DNA of 64,000 nucleotides from Cupriavidus alkaliphilus (GCF_900094595.1 NZ_FMAD01000016.1:1-64000); one strand, 5' to 3'; shown: positions 7,967 through 16,902, numbered from the stretch's first letter. A program made the numbers and translations. The notes: generated by a model not told the origin, from the letters alone.

Positions 7967-10144
7967 TTGTCCGATCTTCCCGATTCCCGCCAGTTGTCCC
8001 TGGACAGCGACCCGAGCGCCCCGAGCGACCCCAGCGAGGCCGCGGCGCCTGCCCACGCCATGCAGGCAGATGCCGCTGCCAGCCGCGGCGCCGAGCTTGC
8101 CACCATCTTTGCCGATACCGGCACGCTGGCCCAGGCCATTCCCGGCTACCGCCCGCGTGCCTCGCAGCACAAGATGGCCGAGGCCGTCGCCGGCGCGATC
8201 GCGCAGAACGACGCCGTCATCGTCGAGGCCGGCACCGGCACCGGCAAGACCTACGCTTACCTGGTGCCCGCGATGCTGTGGGGCGGCAAGGTGATCCTGT
8301 CCACCGGCACCAAGAACCTGCAGGACCAGCTGTTCCTGCGCGACATTCCGACCGTGCGCCACGCGCTCAACGTGCCGGTCTCGGTGGCGCTGCTCAAGGG
8401 GCGCGCCAACTACGTCTGCCACTACCACCTGGAGCGCGCGCAGGCCGGCGGGCGCCTGGCCTCGCGCCAGGATGCGGCGTGGCTGCGCGAGATCGGGCGC
8501 TTTATCAAGGAAACCGCCACCGGCGACAAGGCGGAACTGGCGTCGGTGCCGGAGAACGCCCCGGTGTGGCAGATGGTGACCTCCACGCGCGACAACTGCC
8601 TCGGTTCGGAATGCCCGTATTACAAGGACTGCTTCGTGATGCGCGCGCGCAAGGAAGCGCAGCAGGCCGACGTGGTGGTGGTCAACCACCACCTGTTCTT
8701 CGCCGATGTGGTGCTGCGCGACACCGGCATGGCCGAGCTGCTGCCCGCCGCCAACACCGTGATCTTCGACGAAGCGCATCAGTTGCCCGAGACCGCGACG
8801 CTGTTCTTCGGCGAGACCCTGTCGACCAGCCAGCTGCTGGAGATCGCGCGCGACACCGTGGCCGAGGGCCTGTCGCATGCGCGCGATGCGGTCGACTGGG
8901 TGGCGCTGGGCGCGCCGCTGGAACGCGCCGCGCGCGACCTGCGCCTGGCCTTCGGCAAGGACAACGCGCGCCTGGCACTGGGCCAGATCGAAGCCGACCG
9001 CCGCATCGCCGAACCCTTCAACGAGACCCTCGATGCGCTGGACGCGGCGCTGTCGGACTTCGTCGGGATGCTTGAAAGCCAGGCCGAGCGCGCCGAATCG
9101 CTGCAGCAATGCCATCGCCGCGCGCTCGAGCTGGCAAACAAGCTGGCCGCCTGGCGCACCGATGCCGCGGCCGCGCCGGCACCGCAGCCAACCGACGGCG
9201 AGGAGCAGGGCGAGGCCGCGCCGTCCGCAGGCCCGGAAACGGTGCGCTGGGTCGAGGTGTTTTCGCATACCGTGCAGCTGCACCGCACGCCGCTGTCGAT
9301 CGCGCCGATCTTCACGCGGCAGCGCGGCGGCCAGCCGCGCGCGTGGGTCTTCACCTCGGCGACGCTGTCGGTGAAGGGCAATTTCACCCATTACGCCGCG
9401 CAGCTGGGGCTCGACAAGGACCGCTCGCTGACGCTGCCGAGCCCGTTCGATTACGCCAAACAGGGCCTGCTGTACGTGCCGCGCGACATGCCCGCGCCGC
9501 AGTCGCCGCAGTTCACCGATGCGGTGGTGCAGGCCGCGCTGCCGCTGATCGAGGCGGCCGGCGGGCGCACCTTCCTGCTGTGCACCACGCTGCGCGCGGT
9601 GCAGCGCGCCTCGGACCTGCTCTACGATGCCTTTGCCGAACGCGGCCTGAACCTGCCACTGCTGGTGCAGGGCCAGGCCAGCCGCACCGAACTGCTGGAC
9701 CGCTTCCGCGAGCTGGGCAATGCGGTGCTGGTGGGCAGCCAGAGCTTCTGGGAAGGCGTGGACGTGCGCGGCGAGGCGCTGTCGCTGGTGATCATCGACA
9801 AGCTGCCGTTCGCGCCGCCCGACGATCCGGTGCTGGCCGCGCGCATGGAAGTGCTGCAGAAGAAGGGCTTGAGCCCGTTTGCCGTGCACCAGCTGCCGCA
9901 TGCGGTGATCACGCTCAAGCAGGGGGCGGGGCGGCTGATCCGCTCCGAGTCGGATCGCGGCGTGCTGGCGATCTTCGATACGCGCTTGGTCGAGAAGCCC
10001 TACGGGCGCCAGATCTGGCAGAGCCTGCCGCCGTTCACGCGCACGCGCGAGGCGGAAACGGTGGTGCGCTTCCTCGAGTCGCTGCGCGGTGCGCCCGCCG
10101 GGCAGCAGGTCGAGCCCGGCGCCGGGGATGCGGCCGCCGACTGA
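7967..10144 (+). CDS. DinG/YoaA-family Fe-S XPD-like DNA helicase
   Basis: About 725 residues if translation starts at TTG 7967; ATG 8060 is the next in-frame start and removes 31 poorly conserved residues. Neither has a good Shine-Dalgarno sequence. Walker A is 'EAGTGTGKTYAYL' and Walker B is 'DEAHQLPE'. Four cysteines that would ligate a 4Fe-4S cluster lie between them ('NYVCHYHLERA' and 'CLGSECPYYKDC'). The C-terminal helicase half has 'VGSQSFWEGVDVRGEALSLVIIDKLPF' and 'QGAGRLIRSESDRG'. The enzyme is a 5'-3' superfamily 2 helicase acting on D-loops, R-loops or stalled forks. YoaA and DinG cannot be told apart confidently here. Confidence 0.9.
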   Translation: MSDLPDSRQLSLDSDPSAPSDPSEAAAPAHAMQADAAASRGAELATIFADTGTLAQAIPGYRPRASQHKMAEAVAGAIAQNDAVIVEAGTGTGKTYAYLVPAMLWGGKVILSTGTKNLQDQLFLRDIPTVRHALNVPVSVALLKGRANYVCHYHLERAQAGGRLASRQDAAWLREIGRFIKETATGDKAELASVPENAPVWQMVTSTRDNCLGSECPYYKDCFVMRARKEAQQADVVVVNHHLFFADVVLRDTGMAELLPAANTVIFDEAHQLPETATLFFGETLSTSQLLEIARDTVAEGLSHARDAVDWVALGAPLERAARDLRLAFGKDNARLALGQIEADRRIAEPFNETLDALDAALSDFVGMLESQAERAESLQQCHRRALELANKLAAWRTDAAAAPAPQPTDGEEQGEAAPSAGPETVRWVEVFSHTVQLHRTPLSIAPIFTRQRGGQPRAWVFTSATLSVKGNFTHYAAQLGLDKDRSLTLPSPFDYAKQGLLYVPRDMPAPQSPQFTDAVVQAALPLIEAAGGRTFLLCTTLRAVQRASDLLYDAFAERGLNLPLLVQGQASRTELLDRFRELGNAVLVGSQSFWEGVDVRGEALSLVIIDKLPFAPPDDPVLAARMEVLQKKGLSPFAVHQLPHAVITLKQGAGRLIRSESDRGVLAIFDTRLVEKPYGRQIWQSLPPFTRTREAETVVRFLESLRGAPAGQQVEPGAGDAAAD

Positions 10145-10170
10145 TCGCGACGGATCGCGACGGATCGCGG
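10143..10170. repeat. Short 10-bp tandem repeat at the dinG 3' end
   Basis: GATCGCGACG is present twice in tandem, followed by a partial third copy GATCGCGG. It overlaps the helicase stop codon and runs up to the terminator. It is probably slippage-derived. Confidence 0.7.
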
Positions 10171-10176
10171 CAAAAG

Positions 10177-10211
10177 AAAAACGGGACGGTCATCCGACAC
10201 GTCCCGTTTTT
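10177..10211. terminator. Bidirectional intrinsic terminator between dinG and bamD
   Basis: AAAAACGGGACG at 10177-10188 pairs with CGTCCCGTTTTT at 10200-10211, with an 11-nt loop. Flanking A and T runs give U-tracts on both strands, as needed for the convergent dinG and bamD transcripts. Confidence 0.85.
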
Positions 10212-10233
10212 TATTGCTGCCGGCGCGGCGGCG

Positions 10234-11049
10234 TCAGAACACTTCCCACCAGGACTTGTCCTTGCGGCGCGCGCCGTACTTGATGAAGTCGCTCTCCGGG
10301 AAGTTCTTCTCCATCACGCGCGCGGTGTCGTCGCGTAGGTCTTTCATGCCCATCGCGTCGTACGAGCGGATCATGATGTACAGCGCCTCTTCGTTGGCCG
10401 GCGCGCCGTCGTAGTCCTTCAGCGACTGCTGGGCGCGGTTGACCGCGGCGAGGTAGGCGCCGCGCCGGAAGTAGTAGCGCGCGGCATGCACTTCATGCTG
10501 GGCCAGCGAGTTGACGATGTACTGCATGCGCAGCGTGGCGTCAGGCGTGTACTTGCTTTCCGGGTAGCGCGTGATCAGCGTATGGAAGGCATCGTAGGCG
10601 GCGCGCGCCGCCTTGGGGTCGCGCTCGCTCAGGTCCTGGCCCGAGAAGCGGCCCAGCCAGCCGAGGTTGTCGTTGAAGTTGATCAGCCCCTTCAGGTAGT
10701 AGGCGTAATCGATGGTGGGGTGGTTCGGGTGCAGCTGGATGAAGCGGTCCACCGCCGCCAGCGCGGCCGCGGTCTCGCCGTCCTTGTAGTTGGCGTAGGC
10801 GGTGTCGATCTGCGCCTGCTGCGCATAGCGCCCGAACGGATAGCGGCCCTCGAGCTTTTCATACAGCTTGACGGCGCGGGTGTAGTCGCCGCCATCGAGG
10901 GCATCCTTGGCTTCCGAATATAATTTGTTGGCCGACCAGCCGGCGGTCTCGTCGGGCTGGTCCGCGAGCAGGCCGCATGCCGACAGCATGACGCAGCCGC
11001 CTGCGAGCAGAACCGCTCCAATTGTCGTGCGCCAGCGCGCGCGTTTCAT
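10234..11049 (-). CDS. bamD: Outer membrane assembly lipoprotein BamD (ComL)
   Basis: 271 residues from ATG 11049 (MKRARWRTT); ATG 11070 would add 7 residues before the same signal. The signal peptide ends in a lipobox, 'VMLSAC', so the mature protein is an N-acylated lipoprotein. TPR-like helical repeats follow ('ANKLYSEAKDALDGGDYTRAVKLYEKLEGRYP', 'AQIDTAYANYKDGETAAALAAVDRFIQLHP'), matching BamD. It anchors to the periplasmic face of the outer membrane and, with BamA, inserts beta-barrel proteins. It diverges from rluD with the 5' regions close together, an arrangement conserved in many proteobacteria. Confidence 0.93.
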   Translation of the reverse strand: MKRARWRTTIGAVLLAGGCVMLSACGLLADQPDETAGWSANKLYSEAKDALDGGDYTRAVKLYEKLEGRYPFGRYAQQAQIDTAYANYKDGETAAALAAVDRFIQLHPNHPTIDYAYYLKGLINFNDNLGWLGRFSGQDLSERDPKAARAAYDAFHTLITRYPESKYTPDATLRMQYIVNSLAQHEVHAARYYFRRGAYLAAVNRAQQSLKDYDGAPANEEALYIMIRSYDAMGMKDLRDDTARVMEKNFPESDFIKYGARRKDKSWWEVF

Positions 11050-11081
11050 GCTCTGCAATTGCATGGGCAATCGTATCCCGG

Positions 11082-12344
11082 ATGAAGAAAAATAGCGTCA
11101 AGCATTATAGCCCAAGCCCCCAGCCCAACCCGGAAGCCGGAGATGGCGTGGGAGGACTGCCACCCGAACGGGTGCGCGCCGCCGCGGTGGTGGCCGATTT
11201 CGAGGCCAGCGAGGAAGAATTCGACGATGCCGCCGGCGCGCCCAGCGGCGCCGCCGAAGCGGCCGACGCGGCCATGACCCTGTCGCTGGAGGTGGACAGT
11301 GCCTCGCATGGCGAGCGTCTCGACAAATTGCTGGCGCGTCACTTCAGCGAGTTTTCGCGCAGCCGCCTGCAGCAATGGATCGAGAGCGGCGCGGTGCGTG
11401 TCGACGGCCAGGTGCGCCGTCCGCGCGACGCGGTGCAGATGGGCAACCGGATCGAGGTGCAGCCGCAGGCCGCGCCGGAATCGTCGGCCTTTGCGCCCGA
11501 AGACGTGCCGCTCGACGTGGTCTACGAGGACGACACCCTGCTGGTGATCAACAAGCCCGCCGGGCTGGTGGTGCATCCCGCCGCCGGCAACTGGAGCGGC
11601 ACCGTGCTCAATGGCCTGCTGCATCGCGACCCCGGCGCCGCGTCGCTGCCGCGCGCGGGCATCGTGCACCGGCTCGACAAGGAGACCTCGGGGCTGATGG
11701 TGGTGGCGCGCTCGCTGACGGCGCAGACCGACCTGGTGCGGCAGCTGCAGGCGCGCACGGTCAAGCGCACCTATATCGCGCTGGTCTGGGGTCGCACCTA
11801 TGATGAGGGCACCATCGACGCGCCCATCGGCCGCGACCCGCGCGAGCGCACCCGCATGGCGATCGTGCAGACCGCCAGCGGCAAGCCGTCGCGCACGCAT
11901 TTCCGCACGCTGGCGACGGTGCCGCTGGGGCGGAGCTTCGTGTCGATGGTGATGTGCAAGCTCGAGACCGGCCGCACCCACCAGATCCGCGTGCATTTCG
12001 AATCGATCGGGCATCCGCTGGTGGGCGACCCGGTCTATTTCCGCGCCACCCAGCGTGGCCAGCGTCCCGCGATCCGCGTGCCGCTGCCGGTGCCCTACGA
12101 GCGCCAGGCGCTGCATGCGTACAAGCTCGGCCTGGTGCATCCGGCGACCGGCAAGCACATGTCGTGGACCGCGCAGCCGCCCGAGGACCTGCAGGCGCTG
12201 ATCGATGCACTCGACTTCGAGAGCGCGCAGGCCGACGACGAAGACGAGGCCTGGGACGAAGTGTGGGAAGGCGGCGAGGCCCACTGGGAATACGCCGGCG
12301 ACGATGACGATGACGACAGTGACGGCGATGAGCGCGACGCCTGA
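11082..12344 (+). CDS. rluD: 23S rRNA pseudouridine synthase RluD
   Basis: 420 residues from ATG 11082. The conserved part begins near ATG 11274 ('MTLSLEVDSASHGERLDKLL'), so the first 64 residues are a poorly conserved extension. An S4 RNA-binding domain ('RLDKLLARHFSEFSRSRLQ') precedes the RluA-type catalytic domain. That domain has the signature 'GIVHRLDKETSGLMVVAR', whose Asp is the catalytic residue, and 'LETGRTHQIRVH'. The enzyme modifies uridines 1911/1915/1917 in helix 69. The C-terminal tail is very acidic (Asp/Glu/Trp-rich). The pgeF start lies inside its last codons (17-bp overlap), so the two are coupled. Confidence 0.93.
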   Translation: MKKNSVKHYSPSPQPNPEAGDGVGGLPPERVRAAAVVADFEASEEEFDDAAGAPSGAAEAADAAMTLSLEVDSASHGERLDKLLARHFSEFSRSRLQQWIESGAVRVDGQVRRPRDAVQMGNRIEVQPQAAPESSAFAPEDVPLDVVYEDDTLLVINKPAGLVVHPAAGNWSGTVLNGLLHRDPGAASLPRAGIVHRLDKETSGLMVVARSLTAQTDLVRQLQARTVKRTYIALVWGRTYDEGTIDAPIGRDPRERTRMAIVQTASGKPSRTHFRTLATVPLGRSFVSMVMCKLETGRTHQIRVHFESIGHPLVGDPVYFRATQRGQRPAIRVPLPVPYERQALHAYKLGLVHPATGKHMSWTAQPPEDLQALIDALDFESAQADDEDEAWDEVWEGGEAHWEYAGDDDDDDSDGDERDA

Positions 12345-13131
12345 TCCCGCCTGGCTGGTGCCGGACTGGCCGGCGCCGGCGCGCGTGCGCGCATTGTCGA
12401 CCACGCGCCAGGGCGGGGTCAGCCACGGGCCGTACGGGCTGGCCGGCGGCATGCCCGGCGGCCTGAACCTGGGTACCCACGTTGGCGACGATCCGGCCCA
12501 CGTCGCGCGCAACCGCGCCCGGCTGGCCGCGTGCCTGCCATCGATGCCGCAATGGCTGGAACAGGTGCACGGCTGCGCGGTCGCGACGGTCGACCATGTG
12601 GCCGCAGCGGGCGATCCCGTGCCGCAGGCCGATGCGAGCCTGGCGCTCACGCCGGGCCATGTCTGCGCCGTGATGACGGCCGACTGCCTGCCGGTGCTGC
12701 TGTGCGATGCGCAGGGGACGGTGGTGGGGGCCGCGCATGCGGGCTGGCGCGGCCTGTGCCATGGCGTGATCGAGGCCACGCTGGCGCGGATGCAGGCGGC
12801 CGCCGGCGGCGCGGCCACGCGCTGGCTGGCATGGCTGGGTCCGGCGATCGGTGCCGACGCCTTCGAGGTCGGCGCCGAGGTGCGCGAGGCCTTTCTCGCG
12901 CAGGCACGCCCGGGCGAACAGACCGCGGTGGCCGCGGCGTTCCGCGCCGGGGCCCCTGGCAAGTACCTTGCCGACATCTATGCGCTGGCGCGAACGCGCC
13001 TGGCCCGCGCAGGCTGCGTCGACATCCACGGCGGCGATGCCTGCACCGTTGCCGATGCCGAGCGTTTCTACTCCTACCGGCGCGACGGCGTGACCGGCCG
13101 CATGGCCAGCCTGGTCTGGCTGGCCGACTGA
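12328..13131 (+). CDS. pgeF: PgeF/YfiH purine nucleoside phosphorylase (laccase-domain protein)
   Basis: 267 residues from ATG 12328. The family signature is clear: 'TTRQGGVSHGPYG' near the N-terminus, then 'QVHGCAVATVD', 'MTADCLPVLLCD' and 'AAHAGWRGLCHGVIEATL', with His, Cys and His zinc ligands, and 'YSYRRDGVTGRMASLVWL' at the end. The family was first called polyphenol oxidase; its established activity is zinc-dependent cleavage of adenosine and inosine, and in E. coli editing of peptidoglycan precursors carrying L-Ser. It overlaps rluD by 17 bp, a pairing common in proteobacteria. Confidence 0.9.
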   Translation: MSATPDPAWLVPDWPAPARVRALSTTRQGGVSHGPYGLAGGMPGGLNLGTHVGDDPAHVARNRARLAACLPSMPQWLEQVHGCAVATVDHVAAAGDPVPQADASLALTPGHVCAVMTADCLPVLLCDAQGTVVGAAHAGWRGLCHGVIEATLARMQAAAGGAATRWLAWLGPAIGADAFEVGAEVREAFLAQARPGEQTAVAAAFRAGAPGKYLADIYALARTRLARAGCVDIHGGDACTVADAERFYSYRRDGVTGRMASLVWLAD

Positions 13132-13144
13132 GCGCGGCGCCGCC

Positions 13145-13372
13145 TTAGTCGTCCGCGCGCTTCGCTGCCTCGCTCGCCGGGGCGCCTTTCTCCGCCGCGC
13201 GTTCGGCCTCGGCCTTGCGCCGGCGCCGGCCGGGCGTGCCCATGATGTAGAGCACCAGCGCGACCGGCGCGACCCCATACATCAGGAAGGTGGCGACCCC
13301 CGCCACCACGTTGTGCTCGGTGATCGCCATCATCAGCGCCACGTAGAGCCAGCCAATGGCCACGATGTACAT
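13145..13372 (-). CDS. Small inner-membrane protein with basic tail, unknown function
   Basis: 75 residues starting MYIVAIGWLYVALMMAITE, with an AAGGA-like ribosome binding site about 10 bases upstream. Two hydrophobic helices (about 2-17 and 22-44) are followed by a charged tail rich in Arg, Lys, Glu and Ala (about 48-75). The topology suggests both ends in the cytoplasm. It is convergent with pgeF, only 13 bp away, and its promoter side faces the phaC promoter region. I recognise it only as a hypothetical found upstream of phaC in Cupriavidus. No function can be assigned. Confidence 0.75.
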   Translation of the reverse strand: MYIVAIGWLYVALMMAITEHNVVAGVATFLMYGVAPVALVLYIMGTPGRRRRKAEAERAAEKGAPASEAAKRADD

Positions 13373-13478
13373 CAGAATTTCATCCTTCTCGACTATGCTC
13401 GATGGCCTCGGCAGGTGCGTGTGCTGCATTACCGTCCGGTAGGTCGGGCAGCGCGCGGCGCCGGGGCGGATTTCCGCA

Positions 13479-13508
13479 TTGACAGCGCGCGCGTTGCAAG
13501 GCAACAAT
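13479..13508 (+). promoter_or_regulatory. phaCAB sigma-70-type promoter
   Basis: TTGACA at 13479-13484 and AACAAT at 13503-13508 are separated by 18 bp. This is the same element mapped upstream of phaC1 in C. necator, at a similar distance of about 300 bp before the start codon. Transcription should begin near 13515. Confidence 0.85.
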
Positions 13509-13820
13509 GGCCTCGAATGTCTCGGAATCGCTGACGATTCCCAGGTTTTTCCGGCAAGCATAACGCATGGCGCTGGCAACCCAGGAGCCGCGCCCGCCGG
13601 ATAAAAGGGAGCCGCTATCGGAATGGATGCAAGCCCTGGCCGCAGGTTTGTGCGACCCGGGGTTCCAGGCCAGTTCCAGGGCAGATGTGCCGGCTGACCC
13701 TCCCGCTGCGGGGAGGGCCGCAGCCGGGTCCATTCGGATAGCATCTCCCCATGCAGAGCGCCGGCCAGGGCAATGCCCGGAGCCGGTTCGAATAGTGACG
13801 GCAGAGAGACAAAACTGATC
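13509..13820 (+). other. Long structured 5' leader of phaC
   Basis: About 300 nt with no convincing gene. Two stem-loops can be drawn: 13698-13717 (CCCTCCCG against CGGGGAGGG, one bulged base) and an imperfect one at 13761-13786 with GGGC-AAT-GCCC at its tip. A weak GAGAGA ribosome binding site precedes ATG 13821. Confidence 0.5.
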
Positions 13821-15602
13821 ATGGCGACCGGCAAAGGTGCGGCAGCTTCCACGCAGGAAGGCAAGTCCCAACCACCCAAGTTCACGCCGGGGCCATTCGA
13901 TCCAGCCACCTGGCTGGAATGGTCCCGCCAGTGGCAGGGCAATGAAGGCAACGGCCACGCGGCCGCATCCGGCATGATGGCCGGCATCCCGGGCCTCGAT
14001 TCGCTGGCAGGCGTGAAGATCGCGCCGGCACAGCTGGCCGACATCCAGCAGCGCTACATGAAGGACTTCGCCGCGCTGTGGCAGGCGCTGGCCGAGGGCA
14101 AGCCCGACGGCACCGGCCCGCTGCACGACCGGCGCTTTGCCGGCGACGCGTGGCGCAACAACGTGCCGTACCGTTACGCCGCCGCTTTCTACCTGCTCAA
14201 CGCCCGCGCCCTGACCGAACTCGCCGATGCCGTCGAGGCCGATGCCAAGACGCGCCAGCGCATCCGCTTTGCGATCTCGCAGTGGGTCGACGCGATGTCG
14301 CCCGCCAACTTCCTTGCCACCAATCCCGAAGCGCAGCGCCTGCTGATCGAATCGGGCGGCGAATCGCTGCGCGCCGGCGTGCGCAACATGATGGAAGACC
14401 TGACGCGGGGCAAGATCTCGCAGACCGACGAGACCGCGTTCGAAGTGGGCCGCAATGTCGCGGTGACCGAAGGCGCGGTGGTCTACGAGAACGAATACTT
14501 CCAGCTGCTGCAGTACAAGCCGCTCACCGCCAAGGTTCATGCGCGCCCGCTGCTGCTGGTGCCGCCTTGCATCAACAAGTACTACATCCTTGACCTGCAG
14601 CCCGAAAGTTCGCTGGTGCGGTATTCGGTGGAGCAGGGCCATACGGTGTTTCTGGTGTCGTGGCGCAATCCCGATGCCAGCATGGCGTCGCGCACCTGGG
14701 ACGACTACATCGAGCACGCCGCCATCCGCGCCATCGAAGTCGCGCGCGACATCAGCGGCGAAGACCAGATCAACGTGCTGGGCTTCTGTGTCGGCGGCAC
14801 CATCATTTCCACCGCGCTCGCGGTGCTGGCCGCGCGTGGCGAGCATCCGGCGGCGAGCCTGACGCTGCTGACCACGCTGCTGGACTTTGCCGACACCGGC
14901 ATCCTCGACGTCTTCGTCGACGAGGGCCACGTGCAGTTGCGCGAAGCCACGCTGGGCGGCGGTGCCGGCGCGCCGTGCGCGCTGCTGCGCGGGCTGGAAC
15001 TGGCCAACACGTTCTCGTTCCTGCGTCCGAACGACCTGGTGTGGAACTACGTGGTCGACAACTACCTGAAGGGCAATACCCCGGTGCCGTTCGACCTGCT
15101 GTTCTGGAATGGCGACGCGACCAACCTGCCGGGGCCGTGGTACTGCTGGTACCTGCGCCACACCTACCTGCAGAACGAACTGAAGGTGCCCGGCAAGCTG
15201 ACCGTATGCGACGCGCCGGTGGACCTGGGCAGCATCGACGTGCCGACCTACCTCTACGGCTCGCGCGAGGACCATATCGTGCCGTGGACCGCGGCCTATG
15301 CCTCGACCGCGCTGCTGAAGAACAAGCTGCGCTTCGTGCTGGGCGCGTCCGGCCATATCGCCGGCGTGATCAATCCGCCGGTAAAGAAGAAGCGCAGCCA
15401 CTGGACCAACGACGCCTTGCCGGCGTCGCCGCAGCAATGGCTGGCCGGCGCCACCGAGCATCCCGGCAGCTGGTGGCCGGACTGGTCGGCATGGCTGGCC
15501 AGCCATGCCGGCGCCAAGCGCGCCGCGCCTGCGGAGTACGGCAACGCGCGCTATCCTGCGATCGAACCCGCGCCTGGGCGATACGTCAAAGCCAAGGCTT
15601 GA
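13821..15602 (+). CDS. phaC: Class I poly(3-hydroxyalkanoate) synthase PhaC
   Basis: 593 residues from MATGKGAAASTQ. It polymerises (R)-3-hydroxyacyl-CoA into polyhydroxybutyrate on the granule surface. The lipase-like box is 'GFCVGGT' with catalytic Cys323; the partner Asp is in 'REDHIVPW' and the His in 'GASGHIAGVI'. The variable N-terminal domain (about 1-190) is followed by the alpha/beta-hydrolase catalytic domain, with the family hallmark 'PPCINKYYILDLQPESSLVR'. It is very close to the C. necator H16 enzyme but has a few extra residues near 52-55 (MMAG region). First gene of phaC-phaA-phaB, behind the promoter at 13.48 kb, and separated from phaA by a strong hairpin. Confidence 0.98.
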   Translation: MATGKGAAASTQEGKSQPPKFTPGPFDPATWLEWSRQWQGNEGNGHAAASGMMAGIPGLDSLAGVKIAPAQLADIQQRYMKDFAALWQALAEGKPDGTGPLHDRRFAGDAWRNNVPYRYAAAFYLLNARALTELADAVEADAKTRQRIRFAISQWVDAMSPANFLATNPEAQRLLIESGGESLRAGVRNMMEDLTRGKISQTDETAFEVGRNVAVTEGAVVYENEYFQLLQYKPLTAKVHARPLLLVPPCINKYYILDLQPESSLVRYSVEQGHTVFLVSWRNPDASMASRTWDDYIEHAAIRAIEVARDISGEDQINVLGFCVGGTIISTALAVLAARGEHPAASLTLLTTLLDFADTGILDVFVDEGHVQLREATLGGGAGAPCALLRGLELANTFSFLRPNDLVWNYVVDNYLKGNTPVPFDLLFWNGDATNLPGPWYCWYLRHTYLQNELKVPGKLTVCDAPVDLGSIDVPTYLYGSREDHIVPWTAAYASTALLKNKLRFVLGASGHIAGVINPPVKKKRSHWTNDALPASPQQWLAGATEHPGSWWPDWSAWLASHAGAKRAAPAEYGNARYPAIEPAPGRYVKAKA

Positions 15603-15604
15603 TG

Positions 15605-15654
15605 CCCGCAACCCCGCCGGCGTGCGCCCAGCGCGGGCGCCGGCGGGCTGCGGG
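15605..15654 (+). other. Strong RNA hairpin in the phaC-phaA junction
   Basis: CCCGCA pairs with TGCGGG (15605-15610 and 15649-15654). Inside it CCCGCCGGCG pairs perfectly with CGCCGGCGGG (15613-15622 and 15638-15647), and a GCGC-CCA-GCGC tip can close it. There is no U-tract, so it looks like an mRNA stability or processing element, or a partial terminator. Confidence 0.7.
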
Positions 15655-15682
15655 TCCCCGTTTCCATTGAGAGGACTACACC

Positions 15683-16864
15683 ATGACTGACGTTGTCATC
15701 GTATCCGCGGCCCGTACCGCGGTTGGCAAATTTGGCGGCTCGCTGGCGAAGATCCCGGCGCCGGAACTGGGTGCCGTGGTGATCAAGGCCGCGCTTGAGC
15801 GTGCCGGCATCCAGCCGGAGCAGGTCAGCGAAGTGATCATGGGCCAGGTGCTGACCGCCGGCTCGGGCCAGAACCCGGCGCGCCAGGCTTCCATCAAGGC
15901 CGGCCTGCCGGCGATGGTGCCGGCCATGACCATCAACAAGGTGTGCGGCTCGGGCCTGAAGGCAGTGATGATGGCCGCCAACGCCATCATGGCGGGCGAC
16001 GCCGAGATCGTGGTCGCCGGCGGCCAGGAGAACATGAGCGCCGCCCCGCACGTGCTGCCGGGCTCGCGCGACGGCTTCCGCATGGGCGACGCCAAGCTGG
16101 TCGACACCATGATCGTCGACGGCCTGTGGGACGTGTACAACCAGTACCACATGGGCATCACCGCCGAGAACGTGGCCAAGGAATACGGCATCACGCGCGA
16201 AGCGCAGGATGAATTCGCGGTGGGCTCGCAGAACAAGGCCGAAGCCGCGCAGAAGGCCGGCAAGTTCGACGAAGAGATCGTGCCGGTGCTGATCCCGCAG
16301 CGCAAGGGCGATCCGGTGGCGTTCAAGACCGACGAGTTCGTGCGCCACGGCGCCACGCTCGACAGCATGTCCGGCCTCAAGCCGGCCTTCGACAAGGCCG
16401 GCTCCGTGACCGCGGCCAACGCTTCGGGCCTGAACGACGGCGCCGCCGCGGTGGTGGTGATGTCGGCCGCCAAGGCCAAGGAACTGGGCCTGACCCCGCT
16501 CGCCACCATCAAGAGCTACGCCAACGCCGGCGTGGACCCGAAGGTGATGGGCATGGGCCCGGTGCCGGCGTCCAAGCGCGCGCTGTCGCGCGCCGGCTGG
16601 ACTCCGCAGGACCTGGACCTGATGGAAATCAACGAGGCTTTCGCCGCGCAGGCGCTGGCGGTGCACCAGCAGATGGGCTGGGATACCTCCAAGGTCAACG
16701 TCAACGGTGGCGCCATCGCCATCGGCCACCCGATCGGCGCGTCGGGCTGCCGTATCCTGGTGACGCTGCTGCACGAAATGAAGCGCCGCGATGCCAGGAA
16801 GGGCCTGGCGTCGCTGTGCATCGGCGGCGGCATGGGCGTGGCGCTGGCGGTCGAGCGCAATTAA
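15683..16864 (+). CDS. phaA: Acetyl-CoA acetyltransferase (biosynthetic beta-ketothiolase) PhaA
   Basis: 393 residues. It condenses two acetyl-CoA to acetoacetyl-CoA, the first step of PHB synthesis. Thiolase signatures are all present: the acyl-enzyme Cys in 'INKVCGSGLKAVM', 'NVNGGAIAIGHPIGASG' with the His, and the C-terminal Cys in 'SLCIGGGMGVALAVE'. 'NEAFAAQALAV' carries the conserved Asn-Glu. Ribosome binding site GAGAGGA lies before the ATG. It is the second gene of the operon, 80 bp after phaC. Sequence is nearly that of C. necator PhaA. Confidence 0.97.
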   Translation: MTDVVIVSAARTAVGKFGGSLAKIPAPELGAVVIKAALERAGIQPEQVSEVIMGQVLTAGSGQNPARQASIKAGLPAMVPAMTINKVCGSGLKAVMMAANAIMAGDAEIVVAGGQENMSAAPHVLPGSRDGFRMGDAKLVDTMIVDGLWDVYNQYHMGITAENVAKEYGITREAQDEFAVGSQNKAEAAQKAGKFDEEIVPVLIPQRKGDPVAFKTDEFVRHGATLDSMSGLKPAFDKAGSVTAANASGLNDGAAAVVVMSAAKAKELGLTPLATIKSYANAGVDPKVMGMGPVPASKRALSRAGWTPQDLDLMEINEAFAAQALAVHQQMGWDTSKVNVNGGAIAIGHPIGASGCRILVTLLHEMKRRDARKGLASLCIGGGMGVALAVERN

Positions 16865-16874
16865 GAAGGGGTGC

Positions 16875-16902
16875 GCCGGGCGCGCGCATGGCGCGGCCCG
16901 GC
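16875..16902 (+). other. RNA hairpin in the phaA-phaB junction
   Basis: GCCGGGC at 16875-16881 pairs with GCCCGGC at 16896-16902, and GCGC/GCGC pair inside it. It lies 33 bp before the phaB start and has no U-tract. Confidence 0.6.

Noticed and set aside
11270..11276. Starting RluD at ATG 11274 instead of 11082
   Set aside because: Not excluded; the extension has no conserved motif, but no clear ribosome binding site separates the two, so the longer form was kept and the doubt stated.
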